A stretch of DNA of 34,238 nt from GCA-2699365 sp036160955 (GTDB lineage Bacteria; Verrucomicrobiota; Verrucomicrobiia; Opitutales; Coraliomargaritaceae): NCBI GenBank assembly GCA_036160955.1, contig JAYYDJ010000049.1, positions 1-34,238 on the forward strand, given 5' to 3'. Shown here one piece after another: positions 26,456 through 34,238 of the stretch. Numbering within the stretch: position 1 is the first letter of the stretch; each line of letters begins with the position of its first letter. Below the pieces are notes generated by a model that saw only the letters and a list, made by a program, of their open reading frames with translations, had not been told where the DNA came from and searched no databases. The position numbers were made by a program, and so were the translations under genes.

Positions 26456-28447
26456 ATGAGTCAAAAGACAGCTGCTCCTGAGCGCCACGAATTCCAAGCC
26501 GAAGTAAAACAGGTACTCGATATCGTCGTTCATTCTTTATACACAGACAAAGAAATCTTTGTGCGTGAGTTAATCTCCAATGCATCCGATGCTACAGAAA
26601 AACTACGCCATACACAAATCACTGAAAAGGAGATATTTGATGCAGACCTCGATCTCGAGATTCAGGTGACCTCTGACGCAGAGGCTGGAACGATCACTAT
26701 CAGTGACTCTGGTATAGGAATGACTCGCAGTGAATTGATAGAGAATTTGGGTACAATTGCTCACTCAGGATCCAAGCAATTTCTTAATGCTCTTAAAGAA
26801 TCTGGAGAGCGTAACGAGAACCTTATTGGTCAATTTGGTGTTGGGTTTTACTCTGCTTTTATGGTGGCAGACAAAGTAGATGTCTACACGCGCAATTGGC
26901 AAAATGACGGAGAAAGTCTCCATTGGTCAAGTGATGGTTCTGGTGCTTATGAAATTGCAGTTGTCGAAAACGAACGACGTGGAACACGTATCCTTATTCA
27001 TCTGAAAGACCAGTACAAAGATTTCGCTAAAAAGGATCGCTTAGAAGTTATCATTAAAAACTACTCTGCCTTCGTGCAGTTCCCGATTAAGGTAGAGGGA
27101 GAAGAGCTCAATACAGTACAAGCTATTTGGCTTAAAAATAAGAGTGATATCACAGAAGAAGAATATAAAGAATTCTACAAGTTTCAGGCAAATGCATATG
27201 ATGAGCCGCGCTTTTGGTTACATTTTTCAGCGGATGCTCCCTTAGAGATCAATACACTATTGTATGCCCCTACTGAAAATATGGAAGGCTTTGGCTTTGG
27301 GCGAATGGAACCAGGAGTATCTCTTTACTGCCGTAAGGTCCTTATCGACAGTGACCCTAAGAATTTACTGCCTGATTGGTTGCGGTTCGTACGTGGAGTG
27401 GTCGACAGCGCAGATTTACCGCTCAATATTTCGCGCGAATCGATGCAAGACAGCACGCTCATACAGAAGTTAAATAAGGTAATTACCAAACGCTTCTTAA
27501 AATTACTGGAAGAAAAGGCTAAAAAAGAGCCAGATGTATACGATGATTTCTGGGCGAAATTCGGTTTATTTCTAAAAGAAGGTGTTACCACTGACTTCAC
27601 GCACCGAGATCAACTCTTAAAGTTACTTCGCTACGAATCTTCGTACACCGAAGAAGGTAAAACTACGAGCCTAGCTGATTATCTCTCCCGCGCAACAGAA
27701 GGGCAAAAAGAAATATTTTACCTTTCTGGAACCAGTCGCACAGCAATAGAAAGTGGCCCGTATTTAGAAGCTTTTAAAGCACGCAAGATTGAAGTCTTGT
27801 ACATGTTTGAACCCGTCGACGAATTCGTCATGAATCACGCTCGAAGTTTTGAGGAGAAAAATTTCGTTTCTGCAGATAGTGACGATATTGATTTAGATGC
27901 CATCGCCCCTGAAACGGACACTGACAAAGAAGTTGCTCTAGACAGTACTGAAAGTAATTCCTTATGCACATTCATCAAGGAAAAATTAGGAAATCAAGTT
28001 AGCGAGGTCACTGCAAGTGAGCGTCTCGTTGGCAGTCCTGCAATGATTGTTAGTGGTGATAAAATGATGACTGCACAAATGCGCAAGATGATGAAAGCCA
28101 TGCAACAAGATGGCGGTATGATGGGGGGAGAACCTCCCGCTAAGCTACAAATTAATCCACGACATCCACTCGTTAAAAACCTCTTTAATTTAAGTACTAG
28201 TGATAACGAACTTGCTGGTATTATTAGCTTACAAATTCTAGATAACGCCCGCTTAGCGGCTGGTTTACTTGAAGACTCAAGCACTATGGTGCAAAGAAAC
28301 TACGATATTCTAGAAAAACTCAGCGTAAACACTGCAGCCAAAAAGAAAGTAGCCAAAAAGAAAGTAGCCAAAAAGAAAGTGGCTAAAAAGAAAGTGACTA
28401 AAAAATCAGCAGCCAAAAAAACTAAACCCAAAAAGACGAATTCTTAA
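26456..28447 (+). CDS. htpG: Molecular chaperone HtpG (Hsp90) with lysine-rich C-terminal tail
   Basis: This 663-residue ATP-dependent chaperone has the N-terminal GHKL ATPase motifs ELISNASDA, DSGIGMT, GTIAHSGS and GQFGVGFYSAFMVAD. The middle domain has the conserved RGVVDSADLPLNISRE segment. The C-terminal dimer domain ends near residue 626 (AAGLLEDSSTMVQRNYDILEKL). The last 37 residues (627-663) are an added tail of AKKKV repeats and more Lys/Ala, not found in standard HtpG of about 620-640 residues. The tail resembles histone-H1-like or AlgP-like basic tails and may bind nucleic acid, which is inference. No CIRCE element or sigma-32 site is seen upstream. Confidence 0.95.
   Translation: MSQKTAAPERHEFQAEVKQVLDIVVHSLYTDKEIFVRELISNASDATEKLRHTQITEKEIFDADLDLEIQVTSDAEAGTITISDSGIGMTRSELIENLGTIAHSGSKQFLNALKESGERNENLIGQFGVGFYSAFMVADKVDVYTRNWQNDGESLHWSSDGSGAYEIAVVENERRGTRILIHLKDQYKDFAKKDRLEVIIKNYSAFVQFPIKVEGEELNTVQAIWLKNKSDITEEEYKEFYKFQANAYDEPRFWLHFSADAPLEINTLLYAPTENMEGFGFGRMEPGVSLYCRKVLIDSDPKNLLPDWLRFVRGVVDSADLPLNISRESMQDSTLIQKLNKVITKRFLKLLEEKAKKEPDVYDDFWAKFGLFLKEGVTTDFTHRDQLLKLLRYESSYTEEGKTTSLADYLSRATEGQKEIFYLSGTSRTAIESGPYLEAFKARKIEVLYMFEPVDEFVMNHARSFEEKNFVSADSDDIDLDAIAPETDTDKEVALDSTESNSLCTFIKEKLGNQVSEVTASERLVGSPAMIVSGDKMMTAQMRKMMKAMQQDGGMMGGEPPAKLQINPRHPLVKNLFNLSTSDNELAGIISLQILDNARLAAGLLEDSSTMVQRNYDILEKLSVNTAAKKKVAKKKVAKKKVAKKKVTKKSAAKKTKPKKTNS
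28337..28396 (+). repeat. Four 15-base tandem repeats encoding AKKKV
   Basis: Four near-identical units of pattern GCCAAAAAGAAAGTA lie in frame at the HtpG 3' end. The first two are identical and the others differ by one or two bases. A degenerate fifth unit follows. Their similarity at third positions suggests recent expansion. Confidence 0.92.
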
Positions 28448-28461
28448 AGATATAAAATCCG

Positions 28462-28956
28462 TCAGATCTTACGATATTTATGCAGTAGATCTTTTGATAA
28501 GTGGCAAGGGTCATTCGGCATTCGCATCAAGCGATCTTGGTGCTTCTTATGACTTTTTACATAGTTATCTAAGGGCAGCACTTCAACCGCTATATTTGGG
28601 CTATCCTCTCTATGCTCAATAAACTCTCTTGCAATATGTAGGTGAGTCTGGCTTCTACTATAAACTCCTGTTCGGTACTGCCTTCCTGAGTAAGGTCCTT
28701 GCTTATTAATACTATATGGATCAATGATTTCAAAAAGGTGACTGATTAAATTGTTTACAGATAACTTATCTGAATCAAATAAGATGCGGACACATTCTGC
28801 GTATCCGTCGTATGCGCCATCAATCGACTGCGAACTTCCGTTTGCGCGGCCTGCTTCAGTTGAAATAACGCCAGGAATATAGCGAAAAAACTCCTGTACC
28901 CCCCAAAGACATCCACCGGCAAGATATATTTCTTGATTGTTATTTTGCGCCATCAT
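28462..28956 (-). CDS. msrA: Peptide methionine sulfoxide reductase A
   Basis: This 164-residue enzyme reduces methionine-S-sulfoxide in proteins. The active-site motif reads GGCLWG, with catalytic Cys16; most MsrA have GCFWG, so Phe is replaced by Leu. GRANG, GYAECVRILFD and KQGPYSGRQYRTGVY match the substrate-binding segments, although the usual QGxDxG acid is missing. Cys55 (where many have Ala) and Cys151 near the C-terminus are candidate resolving cysteines. There is no signal peptide, so it is cytoplasmic. Two ATG codons stand in tandem (28956 and 28953); either may be used. It converges on htpG with a 14-base gap. Confidence 0.88.
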   Translation of the reverse strand: MMAQNNNQEIYLAGGCLWGVQEFFRYIPGVISTEAGRANGSSQSIDGAYDGYAECVRILFDSDKLSVNNLISHLFEIIDPYSINKQGPYSGRQYRTGVYSRSQTHLHIAREFIEHREDSPNIAVEVLPLDNYVKSHKKHQDRLMRMPNDPCHLSKDLLHKYRKI

Positions 28957-29045
28957 CTAAATTTGAGCATGAATAATAATAATATGACTTTTTAAGTAAA
29001 TTATAGGTTTTGACCAATGGTTCATAACGCTTCAATGCTCCATAT

Positions 29046-29078
29046 ATTGTTAACTTAATTCTTTAAATAGTTAACAAT
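29046..29078. promoter_or_regulatory. Inverted repeat ATTGTTAACT-N13-AGTTAACAAT before the TonB-dependent receptor
   Basis: The ten-base arms (29046-29055 and 29069-29078) are exact inverted copies, each holding the palindrome GTTAAC, with centres 23 bases apart (about two helical turns). The element ends seven bases before ATG 29086 and 34 bases before the alternative ATG 29113. This geometry suits a regulator dimer or tetramer controlling the receptor. It is not a Fur box. An AT-rich RNA hairpin is the alternative reading, but there is no T-tract. Confidence 0.5.
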
Positions 29079-29085
29079 TGAATTT

Positions 29086-31005
29086 ATGTATGTATATATA
29101 AATCTTATAAGAATGCTTACAAAAACAAGCTCACTAATTTACTCTATTGCGATTGTTGCACTCGCTACATGTCTTTGCCATGGCGAATCTCCAAAAGCGC
29201 AGTACAGGAGTGAAAATGATTCAATATATACCCTACCTACCCTAACTGTAAAAGGCCAAGAAACTGCCAATATTAGGCCAGCGACAACATTTGAGTCAGT
29301 AGTATCGAATTTAGATTTTGATCCACGCATGGACTTTCAGTCGCGAAATATGGCAGAAGCTCAGGGCGATATTAATATTCGTGGAGGTATCTTTGAGGGT
29401 ACAGGTATTAAAGTAGGAGCTGCCACACTGATAGACCCACAAACTGGACATTACACTACAGAATTACCCATTGCCCCAGAAATGCTTAGCGAGGGAGGGG
29501 TTTATACGGGCGCAGAAAATGCACTTGGCGGTTTTAATAGTACAGCAGGTACCATTGCACACCAATGGAGCCGAATTGTAGATGCTGGAAGTACCACCAT
29601 CGGAGGAGGCAATAACAGTTTGAATTTCCAACGCATCCATCACGCCTTTAAACATGATTTTACCAAATCTCCGGAATGGACATGGGGAGCTGAATTCGAA
29701 TATTCACGTTCGGAAAGTAACGGTACTATAAAATATGGAGACCACGCTTTTAATCGTTCCTCAGGACGGTTCCAACTAATCGGACCCAACTCACAAACCG
29801 ATTTCTTTGCTGGCTACCAAGATAAGTTTTTTGGATGGCCAGAACTTTATGCGGCTCCATTTGGCTCCAATGAAACAGAAGATTTAATTACACAGCTTTT
29901 TCTAATCAACCACAAGTGCACATACGCAGCAGAAAAAAGCTATTGGGAGTCAGCTATTTATCACCGAATTAATTCGGATCACTACATATATAATCGATCA
30001 GCTCCAGATCCAGATAAGCCATACTTACATAAATCCAAGATTACCTCTATTGCGCTATCTGGATTTCACTCGATCAATGAAGCCACAGGAATTCACTATG
30101 CGTCACAATTAATGAGTGATACTATTGATTCAAATTCACTTACCTTTGGTAACTTTAATTCACGCACAAATTACAAGCTTAGTGTTCTTCCTAAATATAC
30201 ATTTAACCTAAATAAAATTGATAATTTAACTCTTCGTGCTGGTGCGAGCTACGACGGCGATAATCGTAAGGGAAATGAGCTTTCTATTATTAGTGACCTG
30301 ATATGGGAGAAAGTTGATTCTAACGGTGACTCGCAAAGCATTTACCTCTCTTATTCGGAAGCAAGTAAATCGACTGGGTACACTGCACTAAATAGCAACC
30401 CTAATGGATACCTTTTTGCAGGTAATAACGCTTTGAGTCGTGAAAGGAGTAATAATTTAGAGCTTGGCAGTCAGGTTAATAAACGTGAATGGAGATTTGA
30501 AGGTGCTGTTTTTTACCGCTGGGATAAAGATCTTGTCGACTGGACTTTTGGCTCGAACGAAAATAACCGTGAAGCTAATGCTGTAGACATCGATACATTT
30601 GGTATTGAACTAATCGCTTCAAAGCGCTGGCACACGCTAGAAACAATTGCTAGCTATACATTTTTGGACAAGAAAGAAGATTATGGTGATGAGGAAATTA
30701 AGGGCAGCTTTTACGCGCTAAACTTCGCAAACCACAGAATAACCCTGGGGGCTATATGGACACCCAATGATATGGTAAAAGTGAGATTAGACAACGAATG
30801 GCGCTCGCAAGCGGATAACCCAGCGCGCACCAGTGGTAGTCAAGCACTCTACACAAATATTAGTTTAAGTATCTTCCCACCTAAGCACGATAAACTTGAG
30901 CTTTTTGTAACGCTAGATAACGCATGGGATGAGGACTACCAAGAAGTGCCAGGTACGCCTGGTCGAGGCGATCAAGTCTCTTGCGGAGCAACCTACCGTT
31001 GGTAG
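29086..31005 (+). CDS. TonB-dependent outer-membrane receptor
   Basis: This protein has 639 residues from ATG 29086. ATG 29113 is a good alternative, since the signal peptide core (LTKTSSLIYSIAIVALATCLCHG) begins there. A short TonB-box-like segment TLPTLTVKG follows, then a plug domain (about 55-165) with GDINIRGGIFEGTGIKVG and GGVYTGAENALGGFNSTAGTI. Many amphipathic beta strands form the barrel. The last segment ends GATYRW with a terminal aromatic residue, as needed for outer-membrane insertion. Length is at the short end of the family. The substrate cannot be told: no siderophore, vitamin or sugar genes are adjacent. The EamA transporter begins 36 bases downstream. Confidence 0.87.
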   Translation: MYVYINLIRMLTKTSSLIYSIAIVALATCLCHGESPKAQYRSENDSIYTLPTLTVKGQETANIRPATTFESVVSNLDFDPRMDFQSRNMAEAQGDINIRGGIFEGTGIKVGAATLIDPQTGHYTTELPIAPEMLSEGGVYTGAENALGGFNSTAGTIAHQWSRIVDAGSTTIGGGNNSLNFQRIHHAFKHDFTKSPEWTWGAEFEYSRSESNGTIKYGDHAFNRSSGRFQLIGPNSQTDFFAGYQDKFFGWPELYAAPFGSNETEDLITQLFLINHKCTYAAEKSYWESAIYHRINSDHYIYNRSAPDPDKPYLHKSKITSIALSGFHSINEATGIHYASQLMSDTIDSNSLTFGNFNSRTNYKLSVLPKYTFNLNKIDNLTLRAGASYDGDNRKGNELSIISDLIWEKVDSNGDSQSIYLSYSEASKSTGYTALNSNPNGYLFAGNNALSRERSNNLELGSQVNKREWRFEGAVFYRWDKDLVDWTFGSNENNREANAVDIDTFGIELIASKRWHTLETIASYTFLDKKEDYGDEEIKGSFYALNFANHRITLGAIWTPNDMVKVRLDNEWRSQADNPARTSGSQALYTNISLSIFPPKHDKLELFVTLDNAWDEDYQEVPGTPGRGDQVSCGATYRW

Positions 31006-31041
31006 TACTTATAAAAGCGCTGGCTTCACTTTACTGCTCGC

Positions 31042-31902
31042 ATGATTTACTTAGCCTTCGTCTCTGTTCTTTGGGCATTCTCCTTTGGCCTGATTGGTAG
31101 TACACTAAGCAATGTGGATACATTCTTTGTTGCTACTATGCGCCTATGTTTTGCTACCCTAGTATTGCTACCATTTTTTCGCCCAAAATTACTTGGAGTT
31201 AAAAACTGTTTCCTTCTATGCATATGCGGATCGATTCAATTTGGCCTCATGTACACCTGCTACATGAAAGCCTATCAATTTCTTCCATCACACCTTGTAG
31301 CGCTCTTCTCGATTTTCACACCAATGTATGTTGTTTTCATACACAGTATTCGTCAGCACGAGTTTTCTTCTAGGTATCTTTTAGCCGCCACTTTTTCAGT
31401 AATTGGAGCAGCTATAATAAAAGTGCAAGGCACTCCTAGCGGAGATATCTGGATTGGATTTGCACTCATGCAAGTAGCAGGAATTTCCTTTGCATATGGT
31501 CAGGTTGCCTACCGAGACTGGAAACGCTCCCACCCTTCGATCGATGACTTAGCAGTTTTTTCTATACTTACCTTAGGAGGAGCACTTTGTGCAGGCACTT
31601 TTAGTTTATTTTTTTCTCGTACAGAGTATCTAGCCGTCAGTGCTGCTCAGTGGCAGGCAATTATATACCTCGGATGTATTGCTTCAGGACTTGGGTTTTT
31701 TCTATGGAATAAAGGGGCCACACTGTCAAATGCTGGCGAACTAGCTGCATTTAATAATGCAGTTGTTCCGCTTGCTGTAATTGTATCTCTATTCATTTTT
31801 AAAGAGAGCCAGTCACTTGTACCCGAAGACTTATTTAGGCTACTGACAGGAGGATTTTTTGTGACCACTGCTGTTATAATTGCAGTCAAAAAGCGTGCGT
31901 AA
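31042..31902 (+). CDS. EamA/DMT family transporter
   Basis: This 286-residue protein is almost entirely hydrophobic with about ten membrane helices in two EamA halves, the drug/metabolite transporter pattern. The first half includes ALFSIFTPMYVVFI. The second half has YLGCIASGLGFFLWNKGATLSNAGELAAFNNAVVPLAVIVSLFIFKES, the most conserved EamA stretch. Substrates of this group include amino acids, amines and carboxylates and cannot be assigned here. It follows the TonB-dependent receptor by 36 bases on the same strand and may be co-transcribed. It converges on trmL. Confidence 0.88.
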   Translation: MIYLAFVSVLWAFSFGLIGSTLSNVDTFFVATMRLCFATLVLLPFFRPKLLGVKNCFLLCICGSIQFGLMYTCYMKAYQFLPSHLVALFSIFTPMYVVFIHSIRQHEFSSRYLLAATFSVIGAAIIKVQGTPSGDIWIGFALMQVAGISFAYGQVAYRDWKRSHPSIDDLAVFSILTLGGALCAGTFSLFFSRTEYLAVSAAQWQAIIYLGCIASGLGFFLWNKGATLSNAGELAAFNNAVVPLAVIVSLFIFKESQSLVPEDLFRLLTGGFFVTTAVIIAVKKRA

Positions 31903-31954
31903 GGAGTGAATATCTCTATAGCTAAGATATTATAATAAAGGTATTTACCCCTCA

Positions 31955-32416
31955 TTATTTGTCCGCACGAAGTTGGCGAAGTGCCTCGTATGTTGCGATT
32001 CCAGCAGCAGTCGATAAATTTAATGATCGCAACTCATTATTTATATGCGGAATGGTAATTCTATGACCCGCTAATTGCTCATGCAACCACTCTGGCGCTC
32101 CGTGCCCCTCGTTACCAAAAACAAGTCCATCCTCATCTTCATAAGTAACATCCCAGTAAGCATTATTTGCCTTTGTAGTAAAAAGCCATAGGCGATTAGG
32201 AGCGAGTTTAGTTGCCATAAAAGCCTCCCAAGAGTCGTGGTGATGTATGTCTAAACTGTGCCAGTAATCCATGCCACTACGCCTTAAATGCTTATCACTA
32301 ATTGACAACCCTAGAGTATGAAACAAAGGCAAACGACAAGCGGTAATAGAGCATAAGCGACCAATATTTCCGGTATTTTGTGGAATTTCTGGATTAAATA
32401 AAATAATATGTAGCAT
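31955..32416 (-). CDS. trmL: tRNA (cytidine/uridine-34-2'-O)-methyltransferase TrmL
   Basis: This 153-residue enzyme of the SPOUT (SpoU/TrmH) class methylates the wobble base of certain leucine tRNAs. Motif 1 reads NPEIPQNTGNIGRLC, motif 2 LVFGNEGHGAPEW and motif 3 RSLNLSTAAGIATYEALRQL, which together form the trefoil-knot SAM site. Length is typical of TrmL, which lacks extra RNA-binding domains. It lies alone between the EamA gene (convergent) and the tpiA terminator. Confidence 0.93.
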   Translation of the reverse strand: MLHIILFNPEIPQNTGNIGRLCSITACRLPLFHTLGLSISDKHLRRSGMDYWHSLDIHHHDSWEAFMATKLAPNRLWLFTTKANNAYWDVTYEDEDGLVFGNEGHGAPEWLHEQLAGHRITIPHINNELRSLNLSTAAGIATYEALRQLRADK

Positions 32417-32508
32417 ATAATTTAGACCCTATTGATTACTGCTATTTCGTTGTTAAATGAATGCTAAACGATGATAAATTTGAAGATATATTAATCCATA
32501 ATAACAAT

Positions 32509-32539
32509 AAAAAACCGAAGGTCTCCTCTTCGGCTTTTT
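32509..32539. terminator. Bidirectional intrinsic terminator downstream of tpiA
   Basis: CCGAAG (32515-32520) pairs with CTTCGG (32528-32533) around a seven-base loop. Six A residues precede it (32509-32514) and five T residues follow (32535-32539), so it can work on both strands. On the minus strand it lies 23 bases past the tpiA stop codon and ends the pgk-tpiA transcript. Confidence 0.88.
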
Positions 32540-32561
32540 AGAAATATTTAATTAAGGAAAA

Positions 32562-33332
32562 TTAGTTGGATTGTTTCGCTGCGCTATCAATTAAACTAAT
32601 AAAAGAGTTAGCTTTTAATGCGGCGCCACCAATTAGACCACCATCAATATTAGCTTGCGCTAGCAATTCATCAGCATTTTCCGGCTTCATGGAACCACCG
32701 TATAAAATGCGAATTTTTTGAGCTGCTGATTCGCCCATTAAATCGGTCAGCATAGCACGAATTTCTGCATGCACCGCTTCCGCCATTTCAGGCGTAGCAG
32801 TCTTACCGGTTCCGATTGCCCAAACAGGCTCATAAGCGATGACTAAAGAATCAGCGCAATCCGCACCTAAAGAAGCAAGACCTCCCTCCACTTGAGATTG
32901 AATCACCGCTATCGTATGGTCTGCTTCGCGTTGTTCCAGAGTCTCCCCAACGCAAACAATCGGCTTTAATCCACCTTGTAGAGCAGCTACAGTCTTTTGA
33001 TTGACCAAGTTATCCGTTTCACCGAAATATTCACGTCGCTCCGAGTGGCCTAATATGACGTACTCAACCTCGAGGGATCGTAGCATCTCAGCAGAAATTT
33101 CTCCTGTATATGCACCTGCAGCCTCCTGATGCATGTTTTGTGCACCTAGCGAAACCTGCGAACCGCTCACCGTACGTGAAACCGCATCCAAAGCTGTAAA
33201 TGTAGGGCTCACACAAATATCTACCGAAGAATTTTGGCTGACTAGTTCGACAACCTCTTTTGCTAAGGCTGCACTTTCGGTAGCTGTCAGATTCATCTTC
33301 CAGTTACCAGCGATTAAGTAATTACGACTCAT
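32562..33332 (-). CDS. tpiA: Triosephosphate isomerase
   Basis: This 256-residue glycolytic enzyme interconverts dihydroxyacetone phosphate and glyceraldehyde-3-phosphate. Catalytic residues are all present: Lys12 (GNWKMN), His96 (ILGHSERR) and Glu168 (AYEPVWAIGTG). The flexible phosphate loop GTGKTATPE and the closing YGGSMKPENADE and GGLIGGAALK are intact. Length is normal. It is 38 bases downstream of pgk on the same strand, the common bacterial glycolysis gene order, and is followed by a strong terminator. Confidence 0.97.
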   Translation of the reverse strand: MSRNYLIAGNWKMNLTATESAALAKEVVELVSQNSSVDICVSPTFTALDAVSRTVSGSQVSLGAQNMHQEAAGAYTGEISAEMLRSLEVEYVILGHSERREYFGETDNLVNQKTVAALQGGLKPIVCVGETLEQREADHTIAVIQSQVEGGLASLGADCADSLVIAYEPVWAIGTGKTATPEMAEAVHAEIRAMLTDLMGESAAQKIRILYGGSMKPENADELLAQANIDGGLIGGAALKANSFISLIDSAAKQSN

Positions 33333-33370
33333 AGTAGTTGATTTTAATTTTTATAAAGATGAAATGATGA

Positions 33371-34238
33371 TTAATTTTGATCTAAAGCAGATACTCCCGG
33401 CAACTCTTTACCCTCAAGAAATTCAAGGGATGCGCCACCTCCGGTGCTCATAAAGGTTACCTTGTCGCTGTAGCCAGACATCTTAATTGCCTTAACTGAA
33501 TCACCGCCGCCAATAATGGAAATTCCATCTGAATTTGCAATCGTCTCGGCTACGGCAAAGGTGCCTTTATTGCAGGCATCTATTTCGAAGATACCCATAG
33601 GACCATTCCAAAGAACCGTCTTCGCGCCTGCAACTTGCTCCTTAAATAGCTCAATACTTTTAGGTCCTATGTCGACACCTTCCCAACCATCTTCAATGTG
33701 CCCTTCAAATAATTGACTTGCTCCTACCGTACCTGCGCCAAAATCGAGATCCTTTACTGCAAGATTATCGACAGGCAGTAAAAACTTAACGCCCTTTTGA
33801 GCGGCCTTCTCTAAAGCTGACTTTGCAGTCGCAATAAAATCTGGTTCACTGAGCGACTCTCCTACTTGCCTACCCTCTGCTAAAGCGAATGTGTATGCCA
33901 TCGCTCCTCCAATGATAATAGTGTCTGCCTTATCTAGTAAGGTATCGATAACCTTAATCTTATCGGAGACTTTAGCACCGCCTAATATTACAGTAAACGG
34001 GCGCTCTGGGTGAGCAGTTTTTTCGCCCAGGTAAGCCAATTCTTTTTCAATTAAAAAACCACACACGCATGGGGATAAATACTTCGCCACGCCTGCCGTA
34101 GAGGCATGCGCACGGTGTGCAGTACCAAAAGCATCATTAACGTAGGCATCTGCTAGCTTAGCGAGAGCTGCCGCAAATTTTGGATCATTATCAGTTTCTC
34201 CAGCATAAAAGCGAACATTTTCCAACAATGAAACATCT
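33371..34238 (-). CDS. pgk: Phosphoglycerate kinase, C-terminal part
   Basis: The frame is open to the right edge, so the gene continues outside. About 289 C-terminal residues are present and roughly the first 105-110 are missing. The visible part begins at the conserved DVSLLENVRFYAGE, then has VNDAFGTAHRAHAS, the nucleotide-binding ILGGAKVSDKI, VLWNGPMGIFEID and the Gly-rich IIGGGDSVKA and STGGGASLEFLEGKELPG loops. It makes ATP from 1,3-bisphosphoglycerate in glycolysis. The first in-frame TTG at 34228 is internal and not the real start. tpiA follows 38 bases downstream. Confidence 0.95.
   Translation of the reverse strand, partial: DVSLLENVRFYAGETDNDPKFAAALAKLADAYVNDAFGTAHRAHASTAGVAKYLSPCVCGFLIEKELAYLGEKTAHPERPFTVILGGAKVSDKIKVIDTLLDKADTIIIGGAMAYTFALAEGRQVGESLSEPDFIATAKSALEKAAQKGVKFLLPVDNLAVKDLDFGAGTVGASQLFEGHIEDGWEGVDIGPKSIELFKEQVAGAKTVLWNGPMGIFEIDACNKGTFAVAETIANSDGISIIGGGDSVKAIKMSGYSDKVTFMSTGGGASLEFLEGKELPGVSALDQN

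Noticed and set aside
31909..31931. Hairpin AATATCT-N9-AGATATT between the EamA and trmL genes
   Set aside because: The stem is nearly all A-T and no T-tract follows on either strand, so terminator function is doubtful.

Overview
The window is a compact, AT-leaning bacterial chromosome segment (about 40% GC, judged by eye). It has 31 complete protein genes, two genes cut by the window edges and two tRNA genes. I see no phage, transposon, integron or CRISPR sequence. Gene content fits a Gram-negative, TonB-using, probably marine heterotroph. My best guess is Verrucomicrobiota, class Opitutae, with low confidence because no rRNA or other firm phylogenetic marker is present. Almost no start codon has a Shine-Dalgarno sequence, which also argues against a typical gammaproteobacterium.

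Region 1 (1-5,700) is a six-gene plus-strand operon for a TonB energy-transduction machine: DUF3450 periplasmic coiled-coil protein, TtpC-like MotA/TolQ/ExbB protein, ExbB, ExbD, TonB and a periplasmic TPR protein. The order matches the TonB2/TtpC type of system known from Vibrio and relatives. It faces a gene cut off at the left edge across a 218-base spacer that holds two small palindromes.

Region 2 (5,730-10,491) is a minus-strand block: NmrA/YbjT-like NAD(P)-binding protein, citramalate synthase (isoleucine pathway from pyruvate), an exported histidine-phosphatase-fold protein and tryptophan synthase alpha. Region 3 (10,809-15,730) has an elongation factor G lying outside any ribosomal-protein operon and ending at a strong terminator, a MYG1-like DHH protein, a glycine-rich RRM RNA-binding protein, tRNA-Val(GAC), an FAH-family enzyme and tRNA-Gly(GCC).

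Region 4 (15,784-26,367) pairs a minus-strand sigma-54-type response regulator and a periplasmic phosphate-binding-like protein with a divergent seven-gene MoxR/Bat operon: MoxR ATPase, DUF58, a small membrane protein, BatA, a BatB-BatC fusion with a glutamine-rich tail, BatD and a BatE-like TPR/SH3 protein. Region 5 (26,456-34,238) holds HtpG with a lysine-repeat tail, MsrA, a TonB-dependent receptor preceded by a 10+13+10 inverted repeat, an EamA transporter, TrmL, TpiA and the C-terminal part of Pgk.

The outer-membrane receptor in region 5 could be energised by the TonB complex of region 1. The MoxR/Bat cluster, HtpG and MsrA form a contiguous stretch of envelope- and protein-quality functions. 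The most unusual items are the TtpC-type operon, the HtpG tail, the BatB-BatC fusion, the two operator-like inverted repeats, and the near absence of Shine-Dalgarno sequences with CU-rich leaders in several genes.
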